Positions 24,775 to 33,207 of a stretch of DNA of 64,000 bases are shown here, piece by piece. The DNA is from a virus, in the IMG/VR virus record IMGVR_UViG_3300017963_000244, positions 1-64,000 of that record; one strand, 5' to 3'. Made by a program: the position numbers and the translations under genes. Every line of letters begins with the position of its first letter. Positions within the stretch are counted from its first letter, which is position 1. The notes under the pieces are model-generated. The model was not told where the DNA came from. It did not search any database and worked only from the letters and a program-made list of their open reading frames with translations.

Positions 24775-25285
24775 GCAGCTGATCGACGGCAACGACGAGG
24801 TCCAGCAGCACGTCGCCGCCGAGCGACGAAAGCAGGGTCTCACCGCCGTCTCCCCCATGGCCCGTCGGGCGATAGAGAAGGAGATCCTGCCCCAGATCGA
24901 GGAGAGTGTGATCTCGGCGGAGAGCGCGGAGGACCTGTGCGCCTCGACCAAGCGCTCCATCGAGGCCGCGTTCAGCTACAAGAACGAGATCTACACGCGC
25001 CTCGTCAGCTACAAGGGCATCGACCAGTCCGACCAGCAGTTCCTCGCCGACCTCGTGATCGTCATGGACGAGTGGCTCCGCGGCGTCAAGGCGGCCCTCG
25101 AGAGGAAGGAAGAGGAGGAGGTCGAGGAGGAGCCCGAGAAGCGGGAGGTCGAGGTCACCGTGAAGGTCGAGACCGAGGCCTCGAAGGAGCGGGAAGGGGT
25201 CGTCGTCAAGGACGTCGAGGGCGGCGCCGAGATCGACGAGCGCGACCCCTCCGCCGTGTTCGACCTCAGAGACGTGAGGTTGTAG
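24764..25285 (+). CDS. Acidic helical protein of unknown function (173 aa)
   Basis: Not recognised. Residues 1-110 are predicted helical (DEVQQHVAAERRKQGL, RRAIEKEILPQIEESV, QQFLADLVIVMDEWLRG), and the rest is a Glu/Val/Lys-rich tail. GTG at 24764 is preferred over GTG at 24758 because the AGAGGAG site ends nine bases before it. It lies between a DUF5659-like gene and the fractured structural gene, so it is probably virion related. Confidence 0.55.
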   Translation: MRLEQLIDGNDEVQQHVAAERRKQGLTAVSPMARRAIEKEILPQIEESVISAESAEDLCASTKRSIEAAFSYKNEIYTRLVSYKGIDQSDQQFLADLVIVMDEWLRGVKAALERKEEEEVEEEPEKREVEVTVKVETEASKEREGVVVKDVEGGAEIDERDPSAVFDLRDVRL

Positions 25286-25288
25286 CCC

Positions 25289-26080
25289 GTGTCGGTCTCG
25301 TTCAACGTCGGCCAGGAGCTCGGCCGGAACGACCTCTCCATCTTCCTCGTGGACGAGTTCGGCGTTCCGGTGAACGCCGCCGAGATCAGCTTCGCCATCT
25401 ACTTCGTGGACAAGAGCTCGGGTCCGCCGGGCGTCGAGGTGCTGATCCCCCCGCTCGAGCGAACTCCCGTGAACCCGGCCGTCGGGGAGTACTACGCTGC
25501 CGTTCTCGTCCCTCCCGGGGCCTCTCCCGGTGACTACCGGATACGCTGGAGCTTCAGGAGGACCCTCGCGGACGAGATCCAGGAGGTCGTGCAGGAGTTC
25601 GGGGTGAGCGATCCCTCCGCCTGCACGGACGGGCAGCCGCTCTTCTCGGCCTGCGTGGCGAGCCTGGTGGACAAGTTCAGGTACGCCGTCCGAGACGCGA
25701 ACCCGGACCGCAACTACCACTTCCGGCCCCCCGAGCAGGAGGGAGTCGTCAAGAAGTACAACCGGGTCTTCGGCTACATCTGGGAGGACCACGAGATCGT
25801 GGTCTTCCTTGAGATGTCCCTCGACTGGTTCAACTCTCTTCCGCCCGAGACGGCCGAGATCAGCACCCTCGACATGCTGTGTGCGCGCAAGCCCAACTGG
25901 CGCACCTTCATCATCTGGGGGGCCATCGTCCACGCCATGTTCGCGTTGGCGGCGAATTGGGTCGCCGACGAATTCTCCGTGGACGGCGAGACTCTCGTAC
26001 GCGTACACTTGCCGGAGGGGGGCACGTGTGAGCTTCCGATTTCCGAACTCTACGAGATCTGTGTAGAGGATGCTGACTAA
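25289..26080 (+). CDS. Conserved virion protein N-half fused to N-terminal split intein (263 aa)
   Basis: Residues 1-229 are the N-extein: a beta-rich N-domain (about 1-110) then a helical region ending ALAANWVADEF. From residue 230 the sequence becomes intein block A: SVDGETLVRVHLPEGG, then LPISELYEICVEDAD and a stop at 26078-26080. This gives a 34-residue N-intein with Ser1. The C-half is encoded at 27020 after an intervening endonuclease gene. After trans-splicing, 229 + 73 residues give a 302-aa protein joining DEF to SYSIGGISLDLE, a junction region that reads as continuous phage structural sequence. GTG start at 25289, 3 bp after the previous stop. Without splicing the protein would lack its C-terminal 73 residues. 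Confidence 0.85.
   Translation: MSVSFNVGQELGRNDLSIFLVDEFGVPVNAAEISFAIYFVDKSSGPPGVEVLIPPLERTPVNPAVGEYYAAVLVPPGASPGDYRIRWSFRRTLADEIQEVVQEFGVSDPSACTDGQPLFSACVASLVDKFRYAVRDANPDRNYHFRPPEQEGVVKKYNRVFGYIWEDHEIVVFLEMSLDWFNSLPPETAEISTLDMLCARKPNWRTFIIWGAIVHAMFALAANWVADEFSVDGETLVRVHLPEGGTCELPISELYEICVEDAD
25976..26077 (+). other. N-terminal fragment of split intein (34 aa)
   Basis: Block A motif with Ser at position 1 (SVDGETLVRV) directly after extein DEF. The fragment ends 34 residues later, before block B. Short N-fragments of this kind define the atypically split inteins. Confidence 0.85.
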
Positions 26081-27023
26081 GCGACAGGTTCTTCAAGAGT
26101 ACGGCTTCAACGCGAAGACGTTCGACGCGTTGATCGAGACCGGCATCGTAAAGGTCGTTGTGCGCCCAGGAAAACGGAAAACCGTCTTCGTCCCGAAGGC
26201 GAGCTTAGACAGTCTCCTTGAGGGTGAGCACTATGTCGTGTGTCGGTGTTGTGGTTCCCGTCAGGCACAGATCTCGACCAAACACCTACGGTCTTGTGCT
26301 GGCGTTTCCCTTCAAGAATATCGTGAAAAGTACCCGGACGCGTTTCTTATGGCTCGTTGGACGGCTAGGAGGCGGTGCAAGACTCCGGTACAGCGCGCGG
26401 CGCAAAGCGAGAAACTGAAGGCTAGATTCACGACCAAGGTCGGAGAGGAGACGAGGCGCGTCATCTCCGAAGCGTCGAAGCGTATGCACGAGAAGGGGTA
26501 CCGAGACCGTGCCACCGTGCATCTAAAATCTCTGAACCAGTCTCCCGAGATGAGGGAGATGCACAGGACACACACTCAGGCGCGCTGGAATCAGGGAACC
26601 TTACGAGAGACGGTGACCTCGTGGCATGCCGAGAACCGTGAGCGATCCCTGGCTTCAATCGCCCATGCCCGTAGACATCTCCAAAGGATAAGCAGGCCTC
26701 ACCGAAAGATGAAGGCGGCGATGAAGGAGGCGGGCTTGCAGGAGTTCCAGACGGAGTACCCGGTCGCCTGGTATTCCATCGACGAGGCAATGCCCGGTCT
26801 GCGTCTCGCTGTCGAAGTGGACGGTTGTTACTGGCACGGGTGTGAAAGTTGTGGGATGCCTGGGACGTCTCGGATTCGTCGCATTGACAAGTCCAAGCAG
26901 ACTTACCTGGAAAACCGAGGGTGGACGGTGCTCAGATTCCCGGAACACCGGATCAACCGGGATGTCCAGGGTTGCGTCGCGGAGTTGTTGACCATCGTGA
27001 ATGAGATGGGAGGGCCGTCGTGA
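26070..27023 (+). CDS. Vsr-like homing endonuclease inside split-intein gene (317 aa)
   Basis: The C-terminal half carries AWYSIDEAMPGLRLAVEVDGCYW, a Vsr-like core with HGCESCG, followed by KSKQTYLENRGWTVLRFPEHRI, as in the Vsr-like (PD-(D/E)xK fold) homing endonucleases. An N-terminal helix-turn-helix-like segment is followed by a zinc module at about residues 55-100 (CRCCG, HLRSC, LQEYREKYPDA), also seen in the endonucleases at 27707 and 60618. Its start overlaps the N-intein gene by 11 bp and its stop overlaps the C-intein gene by 4 bp, so the three are translationally coupled. Likely role: cutting intein-free alleles to spread the element. Codon use appears less GC-rich than its neighbours, as expected of a mobile gene. 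Confidence 0.85.
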   Translation: MLTKRQVLQEYGFNAKTFDALIETGIVKVVVRPGKRKTVFVPKASLDSLLEGEHYVVCRCCGSRQAQISTKHLRSCAGVSLQEYREKYPDAFLMARWTARRRCKTPVQRAAQSEKLKARFTTKVGEETRRVISEASKRMHEKGYRDRATVHLKSLNQSPEMREMHRTHTQARWNQGTLRETVTSWHAENRERSLASIAHARRHLQRISRPHRKMKAAMKEAGLQEFQTEYPVAWYSIDEAMPGLRLAVEVDGCYWHGCESCGMPGTSRIRRIDKSKQTYLENRGWTVLRFPEHRINRDVQGCVAELLTIVNEMGGPS

Positions 27024-27424
27024 TCGAAAACGACATACGTCGCGCCATCAGGGAGGCATACAGGGCTGGCACCCTTGCGGTGGAAGCGGTGGAACCGGAC
27101 TCTGGTCGCGTGGTTCGACGGCCACTGGAGAAAGTGATGCGCCACGACGTGCGTCACAAGCGGGCTTTTCGCGTGGCTACCGAGAGGGGAGACGTCATCG
27201 CGACGGAGGACCACTCCTTGTTCCTTCGGGCCGAAAATGGCATCAGAGAAGTCCAGACGAGCCACCTCGTGGCCGGAGACCGGATTGTCGCTGTCGCAGA
27301 CGGTGATGTGGTGGGGTTGGAAGTTGTTCACATCGAGGAGGTTGATACGCGGCAGCACATGTATGATCTGTCGGTTCCTGGACCGGAGAATTTCGTGATC
27401 GCGAACGGAATAGTGGCGCACAAC
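27020..27424 (+). other. C-terminal fragment of split intein (135 aa)
   Basis: Contains intein blocks B, F and G and ends VAHN just before Ser+1. With the 34-residue N-fragment it forms one intein of about 169 residues with no internal endonuclease domain. Confidence 0.85.
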
Positions 27425-27646
27425 TCGTATAGCATCGGAGGAATCAGCCTCGATCTCGAGCGGTCGTCGAAGTACGAGAGCCTCAAGTCCAACGCCGAGG
27501 GACAGCTCGACAAGGCTGCCGAGGCCAAGGCGCGGACCGTGAAGTTCATCCGCGGTCTACAGCAGCCGAAGTTTGGATTCGGCGTGAGGTCGTCCTTCGG
27601 CCCCCAGGTGGGTCGAGGGGTTTTGTCGCCCCGCTCGTTCGTTTAG
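27020..27646 (+). CDS. C-terminal split intein fused to virion protein C-half (208 aa)
   Basis: Residues 1-135 are the C-intein: block B with T-x-x-H (ATEDHSLFL), block F MYDLSVPGPENFVIANG and block G GIVAHN, with the penultimate His and terminal Asn needed for splicing. The next residue is Ser (+1), starting the C-extein SYSIGGISLDLERSSKY through to SFV. The C-intein contains no Cys. The GTG start overlaps the endonuclease stop (TCGTGA) and has GGGAGGG six bases upstream. The C-extein (73 aa) completes the structural protein begun at 25289. Confidence 0.85.
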   Translation: MIENDIRRAIREAYRAGTLAVEAVEPDSGRVVRRPLEKVMRHDVRHKRAFRVATERGDVIATEDHSLFLRAENGIREVQTSHLVAGDRIVAVADGDVVGLEVVHIEEVDTRQHMYDLSVPGPENFVIANGIVAHNSYSIGGISLDLERSSKYESLKSNAEGQLDKAAEAKARTVKFIRGLQQPKFGFGVRSSFGPQVGRGVLSPRSFV

Positions 27647-27706
27647 TGAGGTTTCTCACATCGGCTTGATTTCCTTCATCCTCCTGACTCGGTTACATTG
27701 TTACGA

Positions 27707-30016
27707 GTGACCGAGATTCGCTGTCCCGCGTGTCAGAAGCTCCTCTCGTCTCCCAAGGCCGTCCCCAAGCACACGAACGGCTGCCCAAAGTGGGACGAGG
27801 TGATCGGTGTGCCGCCGTCAGAGTTCGACTTCGACAGGCACTTCCGGCGGGGTCTCTGGGCTCCTGAGAAGGTCGAGAACGAGGACTACGTCCGTTGCCT
27901 GCTCTGTGCCGCCGAGGGCGCAGAGGTCCGCGTGAAGCGTCTGAGCGACCACCTCAAGCGCGTGCACGACGGCATGGAGCGCAGGGGGTACGAGGAGCGG
28001 TTCCCCCGAGCCCCGGTCGTCGCCCGTTCGTCGGGGGCAAAGCGGAAAGAGACGACCCGACGGAAGTACGGCGTGGACAACGTAGGGCAGAGCGATGGGG
28101 TCAAGGAGAAGACGCGCCGGGCTGCCCGAGAGAAGTACGGGGTCGATCACCACCTCCAGGCCGAGGAGGTGAAGAAGCGTCGGGCCGAGACGAACCTTGA
28201 GCGCTACGGGGCCGAGAATGTGTTCAGGGCGGAAGGTGTGAAGGAGAAGATCCGCACATCGATGCTCGAGCGTCACGGGGCCGAGAATCCTCAGCGGGTT
28301 CCCGAGATTCGGCAACGCACGCGGCGGACCATGTTGGAGCGGTACGGGGCCGTCTCGTTCCTCCAGTCCGCAGCTTGGCACGCCGCGCTGGCGCGTGCTC
28401 GGGGAGAGCGCGAAAAGGCCCGGAGAGAGGGGTTGATCGCCTCGGGCCGCTACGAGGTCTGTCCCCACTGCGACGAGGTGTTCACCAAGGTCACGAGCCG
28501 TCACAAGGCCGTCTGCCAGGGTTGGCCCGACACGGAGGACCCGGAGCCGTGCCTGTGCGGACACGAGAGTACGAGCCTGACGCAGATGAAGCGCCATCGT
28601 CAGGTGTGCGTGGTGTGGCAGACGAGGGACGCGGACGCGGTGGCCCGTGCCCGTCGTGTTCGGACGATGCGGGAGCGTCACGGCGTGGAGAACCCGATGC
28701 AGTCGGAGGAGTTCCGTGCCCGGGCGGCGCGGACGAACCTCGAACGGTACGGGGCCGAGAGCGTGTTCGCCCGTGAGTCCAGCAAGTTCGACGAGCTGCA
28801 GGCGTCGCTCGAGGGCAAGCGCCCGGTGCTGCGTGGTGAGGACAACCCGTTCTCGAGACCCGAGGTCCAGGAGAAGATCCGGGAGACGATGCGCGAGCGC
28901 CACGGGGCCGAGAATCCTCAGCAGGTTCCCGAGATCCGTGCCCGGACGAGGGCGACCAACCTCGAGCGGTGCGGGCACGAGGAGACGCTGGCGTCTCCCG
29001 AGATTCGCGAGCGCATCGCGGCGACGAACGAGGAGCGCTACGGAGGACCCGCGCCGTCGTGCTCTCCCGAGGTGGTCGAGCGGCAGCGTCGGACGAACCT
29101 GGAGCGCTACGGGGTCCCGTGGACGGCGATGGACCCCGAGGTGCGACGCAAGCAGCTCGAGACGATGGAGGCGAGATACGGTTCGCACTTCTTCGCCTCC
29201 GGGGAGGGCAAGCGTCGCGTGGTCGAGGGCATGCAGGCCAAGTACGGCGTGGACTACTACGCGCAGGTCGAAGGGTTCTGGGAGCAGCAGGTCGAGCGGT
29301 TCGTGGAGAAGTACGGGGTCACGCATCCGCTCCAGCTCGCGGAGTTCTTGGACAAGCGCCGGGAGACCTGCCAGGAGCGCTACGGTGTGGACAACCCGCT
29401 CCAGAGCCCGGAGATCATGGCGAAGGTCGTGGCCACCTGTTTGGATAGGTATGGGGCCCCGACAGCTCAAGAGGCACCGCAGGTCAGAGAGAAGACCATC
29501 CGCACCTGTCTTGCCAAGGTCGGCAAGACGTTCCCGGAGTACGAGATTCCCGCATCCTCCGAGGAGAACCTGATCGAGCGCTACGGCGTCACGCATCCCC
29601 AGAGCGACCGAGACTACGCATCCTACTTCCTGCACCAGATGGGCGAGTCCACGAAGTTCGGCCCGAACGGCCTCGAGCGTCGCGTGGCCAAGTTGGAACC
29701 TCGGCTCGTGTACACGGGCAATCGGAGGTTCTGGCGGTGGCTCCCGAAACTCGGTCACCACAAGAACCCCGACTTCATCCTGCCGGGACCCGATCCCGGT
29801 AAGCCGAAGAAGGGCGTGACGAGGGTCGTCGAGGCGTTCGGCGACTTCTGGCACTCGCGGATGTTCACGGGAAGGGCGCCGTTCGACCACGAGCAGGAGC
29901 TCGTCGAGGCGTACGCCGAGGTCGGGCTCGAGTGCCTGGTCGTCTGGGAGTCCGAGGTCAAGGAGGATCCCGACGACGTCCGCGAGCGCCTGGCGTCGTT
30001 CGTCGAGGTTCGATGA
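27707..30016 (+). CDS. Free-standing homing endonuclease with about 15 YGVxNPxQ-type repeats (769 aa)
   Basis: Starts with zinc-binding segments (CPACQKLL..., CLLCAAEG...HLKRVH) and contains two more in the middle (CPHCDEVF, CLCGHEST). Most of the protein is a run of about 25-residue repeats of the form T-N-L-E-R-Y-G-V-x-N-P-x-Q-S-P-E-V-x-E-K (DUF7487-like), split into blocks at about residues 110-225 and 320-600. These probably read DNA in tandem. The C-terminal 90 residues (HHKNPDFILPG, VVEAFGDFWHS, ECLVVWESEVKEDP) are a Vsr-like nuclease. GTG at 27707 is preferred over TTG at 27698, but neither has a clear ribosome site. It lies just after the fractured gene and is likely an independent mobile gene. 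Confidence 0.8.
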   Translation: MTEIRCPACQKLLSSPKAVPKHTNGCPKWDEVIGVPPSEFDFDRHFRRGLWAPEKVENEDYVRCLLCAAEGAEVRVKRLSDHLKRVHDGMERRGYEERFPRAPVVARSSGAKRKETTRRKYGVDNVGQSDGVKEKTRRAAREKYGVDHHLQAEEVKKRRAETNLERYGAENVFRAEGVKEKIRTSMLERHGAENPQRVPEIRQRTRRTMLERYGAVSFLQSAAWHAALARARGEREKARREGLIASGRYEVCPHCDEVFTKVTSRHKAVCQGWPDTEDPEPCLCGHESTSLTQMKRHRQVCVVWQTRDADAVARARRVRTMRERHGVENPMQSEEFRARAARTNLERYGAESVFARESSKFDELQASLEGKRPVLRGEDNPFSRPEVQEKIRETMRERHGAENPQQVPEIRARTRATNLERCGHEETLASPEIRERIAATNEERYGGPAPSCSPEVVERQRRTNLERYGVPWTAMDPEVRRKQLETMEARYGSHFFASGEGKRRVVEGMQAKYGVDYYAQVEGFWEQQVERFVEKYGVTHPLQLAEFLDKRRETCQERYGVDNPLQSPEIMAKVVATCLDRYGAPTAQEAPQVREKTIRTCLAKVGKTFPEYEIPASSEENLIERYGVTHPQSDRDYASYFLHQMGESTKFGPNGLERRVAKLEPRLVYTGNRRFWRWLPKLGHHKNPDFILPGPDPGKPKKGVTRVVEAFGDFWHSRMFTGRAPFDHEQELVEAYAEVGLECLVVWESEVKEDPDDVRERLASFVEVR

Positions 30017-30050
30017 TCGCTTGATGGGATCCTCTCCGTAGGAACCCTCC

Positions 30051-30257
30051 TTGAACTGGACCGTCGACCTGCGAGAGGGAGACACCTCCTACACGTACAC
30101 GTGGGACGAGTACGAGCTCCGACCGACGATGTCGGATCGCACGGGAAAGTACCTCATCGTCTTTCGAGGCGTCCCCCTCGACGGCAAGCCCCGGTGCCTG
30201 AGCCTCTCCCGACGACGGGCGCTGGAGCACGCGGCCCGGAGGGGGGTCCGTGAGTAG
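30051..30257 (+). CDS. Small protein of unknown function (68 aa)
   Basis: Starts at TTG 30051 with AGGA eight bases upstream. The sequence has a strand-rich start (WTVDLREGDTSYTYTWDEYE) and a basic C-terminus (LSRRRALEHAARRG). It overlaps the next gene by 8 bp. No family is recognised. Confidence 0.45.
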   Translation: MNWTVDLREGDTSYTYTWDEYELRPTMSDRTGKYLIVFRGVPLDGKPRCLSLSRRRALEHAARRGVRE

Positions 30258-30468
30258 GCCCAAGAGGCAGGTAGGTCCGAGGCCCGTCGTCTCCAAGGTG
30301 CCGCGTCCGAAGGTCGTCGTGCCGCTCCCGATCAAGGGACAGCTCGGCGCGGGAGACCTCGTCAAGAAGGTCACGACTGCCCTGGGAATCCGATCCTGCT
30401 CGGGCTGCGAGCAGCGCCGCCGGAGGTTGAACCGAGCGCTGGTGTTCGGGCGCAGGCGAGCCCGCTGA
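30250..30468 (+). CDS. Small basic CxxC protein (72 aa)
   Basis: GTG start with GGAGGGGGG upstream. Proline/valine/lysine-rich first half, then a helix ending GIRSCSGCEQRRRRLNRAL. The 'GI-x-x-C-x-G-C-x-x-R-R-x-x-LN' pattern is common in small phage proteins of unknown function and may bind metal. Confidence 0.5.
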   Translation: MSRPKRQVGPRPVVSKVPRPKVVVPLPIKGQLGAGDLVKKVTTALGIRSCSGCEQRRRRLNRALVFGRRRAR

Positions 30469-30486
30469 CGCCTTCGTGAAAAGGCG
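30469..30486 (+). other. Hairpin between genes
   Basis: CGCCTT and AAGGCG form a 6-bp stem with a 6-nt loop, starting right after the stop of the small CxxC gene, whose TGA ends at 30468. No T-run follows. The remaining 80 bp to the start at 30569 shows no gene. Confidence 0.4.
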
Positions 30487-30568
30487 ATGACGGCCCCGTG
30501 GCGGCCGGTAATCGCTGAATAAGCCGGAGTAGGCAGGGGCCGGTGCGCCCCGCGCCCGGATCTTCGCA

Positions 30569-32227
30569 GTGGCCCAGAGCAACATCGTCGCCGTCCTGAT
30601 CGTCCGGTGCACCCACACCGGGGTCTACGCTGACGGACGCCCCAACACGGCGTCGGTGACCCTCTACGACCTCGACGAGATCACCATCCAGAAGAACCGG
30701 ACCCGCGCGGTGCCGGTGCCTCCGGGCGGCTACGTGGACATCCCCATCTCCACGCGCACCTTCGTCAGCTACCACGAGGGTGCGATCTGCAAGCACGTCG
30801 CGAACGGCGAAATCACTGCCGAGGTCATCTTTCAGATGCGGGAGGCGGGCAACTGCGGAGGGCCCGCCGGGACGGGACAGGCGCTTCGACCCGCGGTCCT
30901 GAACGCCGAGCGCGTCGCCGACGAGCTCAGGCTCGTCATCCCCGACAACGTCGTTCCGACGAACCTCGACTCGGTCGGCTTCCTCGAGGGCGAGGCCGTC
31001 ACGATCACCGGCCTGACGGGCGCCTTCCAAGGTCTCGACGGGGACTACGTCATCGAGGAGGTGGCGCTGGGCACAGGCCTCGCGGGGGCGCAGGCCGGGA
31101 GCTACCTGGTCGTGGTCCCCTCCGTGGGACCGGACATCGCCGCCGCGACGCTGTCGGGCGTCAACCTGTGCCTCACCTCGGAGTGCGGCGGCGGTCGGGT
31201 CGTCGCGCAGTTCAACAGCGGAGGCGACACGGGCGGTCTGGGTCCCGACGTCTACGGATACATCGGCGGCCAGCTGTTTCCGAACGCCGGAGGCGGCGGA
31301 GCTCCCGTCGACGCGACCTACGTGACGATGTCGCTCAACCCGACGCTGACGCAGGAGCGCGTCCTGACGCCCGGCACCGGCGTCGGCATCGTGGACGGGG
31401 GCGCCAACAATCCTGTCACCGTCAGCGTCACCGCGACGCTCTCGCAGATCCTCGGCAACGGGAACTCCACGGGCGGCTTCGACATCGTCGTCTCGACCGG
31501 GGACCGGATCGTCGGACAGACGGACCTGGTGCTCGATCCCGGCGCGGGACCCGGCGACAACGTGGTCATCGACGGCCTGACGTGGCCCTCGGCCGACGGC
31601 CTGGCGGGGCAGGCAGTCGTCACGAACGGGCTCGGCGTCCTGAGCTTCGCGAACCCGGCCCCAGCCCTCCACGCCCCGACCCACGTCCATCTCGGCACGG
31701 ACGAGGTCGACGGAGACAAACTCGACATCGACTTCGTCCCGGTGAACTACGTGCGCACCCCCGTCGCGCCGTGGTCGACTAGCGTCGAGGAGCTCGCCTC
31801 GCACCTCAAGGGCATCGACAACGCCCTGGCGGCCGCGGGCACCACGGCGGTCCTCCAATGGGGCAACGAGAACGTCGGCAGCAGCACGGCGACCAGGTAC
31901 CTCGATCCCGGATACGAGCAGCGCCTGGCCCCCCTCGGCACGGGCCTCATACAGCTGAGAACCCCGCGAGCCGGGACCCTCCGGAATCTCTACATCCGGC
32001 ACAACAGTCCGGGCGGCACGGGAGTCACCATCACCTACACGGTCCGCGTCAACGGGGTGGCGAGCGCCCTGGCGGTGGGACTCGCGAGCACGGCAGCCAA
32101 CGCCCAGAACACGGTCAGCTCGGTCGTCGTCGCGGCCGGTGACCTCGTCGACATCGAGGTCACGAAGATCGCCGTCGCCGGGGGAGCCTCGATAGCCCCC
32201 GAGGCCACGGTGGAGGTGGCCGCGTGA
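30569..32227 (+). CDS. Tail-fibre or virion surface protein (552 aa)
   Basis: GTG start. N-terminal residues 1-90 form a compact beta domain (VTLYDLDEITIQKNRTRAV, Cys pair near residue 80 and 92). The middle is Gly/Thr-rich. Near residue 370 is a segment typical of tail-fibre proteins: HAPTHVHLGTDEVDGDKLD, then PVNYVRTP and ASHLKGIDNALA. The C-terminus (NLYIRHNSPGGTG, ITYTVRVNG) looks like a beta-sandwich head. It begins a run of appendage genes with 4-bp overlaps. Confidence 0.65.
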   Translation: MAQSNIVAVLIVRCTHTGVYADGRPNTASVTLYDLDEITIQKNRTRAVPVPPGGYVDIPISTRTFVSYHEGAICKHVANGEITAEVIFQMREAGNCGGPAGTGQALRPAVLNAERVADELRLVIPDNVVPTNLDSVGFLEGEAVTITGLTGAFQGLDGDYVIEEVALGTGLAGAQAGSYLVVVPSVGPDIAAATLSGVNLCLTSECGGGRVVAQFNSGGDTGGLGPDVYGYIGGQLFPNAGGGGAPVDATYVTMSLNPTLTQERVLTPGTGVGIVDGGANNPVTVSVTATLSQILGNGNSTGGFDIVVSTGDRIVGQTDLVLDPGAGPGDNVVIDGLTWPSADGLAGQAVVTNGLGVLSFANPAPALHAPTHVHLGTDEVDGDKLDIDFVPVNYVRTPVAPWSTSVEELASHLKGIDNALAAAGTTAVLQWGNENVGSSTATRYLDPGYEQRLAPLGTGLIQLRTPRAGTLRNLYIRHNSPGGTGVTITYTVRVNGVASALAVGLASTAANAQNTVSSVVVAAGDLVDIEVTKIAVAGGASIAPEATVEVAA

Positions 32228-33198
32228 GCACCTTCCGCTACCGCTGGATCGGGATCTCGTCGAGCAACCTGGACAACCTGGTCGAGGCTGGCTCGGGCGC
32301 GAGCCGAACGGCGCTCTTCCGGGCCCCGTTCGAGGAGGTCACGCTGGCCGACGACACCCGGTCGCCCGAGCTCGACTACCTCATGGGACAGCTCGGATAC
32401 TCCCCCGACTCGACGGGTCCGACCGTGGTCGTCACCTCGGGTCCCTACACGGTCGGCACGGAGTACAACGTCCTCGTCAACGCGTCCACGGGGCCCGTCT
32501 TCGTCGACCTGCCGCTCACGGCGAGCCGGCTCGGGAACGACGTGCTGGTCATGAAGATCGACGCGAGCACCAACGCGGTCACGGTGCGCAGGTCGGGGGC
32601 CGAAACCATCGACGGGCAGACCACGCAGGTCCTCGACCAGCAGAACGAGGCGCTCCTCCTGATCGGAGACGCCTCGACCGCGAACTGGCACATCTCGGCC
32701 AGTCGCCGGGGCTCGGACATCTCCTACGACAACAGCCTGACGACGACGATCACGGCGACCGATGTCCAGAACGCCATCCAGGAGATCGTCAACAACGACC
32801 TCACGGCGCTCGAGGTGTTCACGGCCGGGGAGGCGCTTCAGGTCGGGGACGTGCTCACTCTCAACTCCGCCGGGAACGTCATTCGCGCGAATTCTTCTAT
32901 CGCGGGCGCCATCTGGGAGGTGATCGGGGTGTCTAGGCAGGCCGTCCTCGGCGGCTCTCTCGTCGAGGTCTTCACGAAGTCCGGATCGAGTCCGAACGCT
33001 CGATTCGGCGTGGTTCCGGGGGCGGCGCTGAACGGGCGCATCGTGTTTCTGGACTCTGCCTCGGGGCAGGCGACCACGACGCCACCCACGTCAAATGGGA
33101 ACACACTTTTCACGATCGGGACGCTGCGAGGCGCGAACGGGGTGACGCTCACCCCCACGATCGTGTTCCGTCCGCAGTTCGTCGCGTTCCGAACCTAG
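32224..33198 (+). CDS. Tail appendage protein (324 aa)
   Basis: N-terminal unique domain; a beta segment (VFVDLPLTASRLGNDVLVMK) like capping domains of fibres; then a C-terminal domain of about 115 residues (EALQVGDVLTLNSAGNVIRA to FRPQFVAFRT). That C-terminal domain is shared with the next gene (ESLTAGDVVTIEDTTGDCIK to FQPQFIAVRP). It overlaps the preceding gene by 4 bp. A structural role is inferred. Confidence 0.6.
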   Translation: MSTFRYRWIGISSSNLDNLVEAGSGASRTALFRAPFEEVTLADDTRSPELDYLMGQLGYSPDSTGPTVVVTSGPYTVGTEYNVLVNASTGPVFVDLPLTASRLGNDVLVMKIDASTNAVTVRRSGAETIDGQTTQVLDQQNEALLLIGDASTANWHISASRRGSDISYDNSLTTTITATDVQNAIQEIVNNDLTALEVFTAGEALQVGDVLTLNSAGNVIRANSSIAGAIWEVIGVSRQAVLGGSLVEVFTKSGSSPNARFGVVPGAALNGRIVFLDSASGQATTTPPTSNGNTLFTIGTLRGANGVTLTPTIVFRPQFVAFRT

Positions 33199-33207
33199 AG
33201 GTGTGCT

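Noticed and set aside
28040-29500. Repeat array at first sight CRISPR-like
   Set aside because: The repetition is at the protein level in a coding frame (YGVxNPxQ units) with divergent DNA and no constant spacer length.
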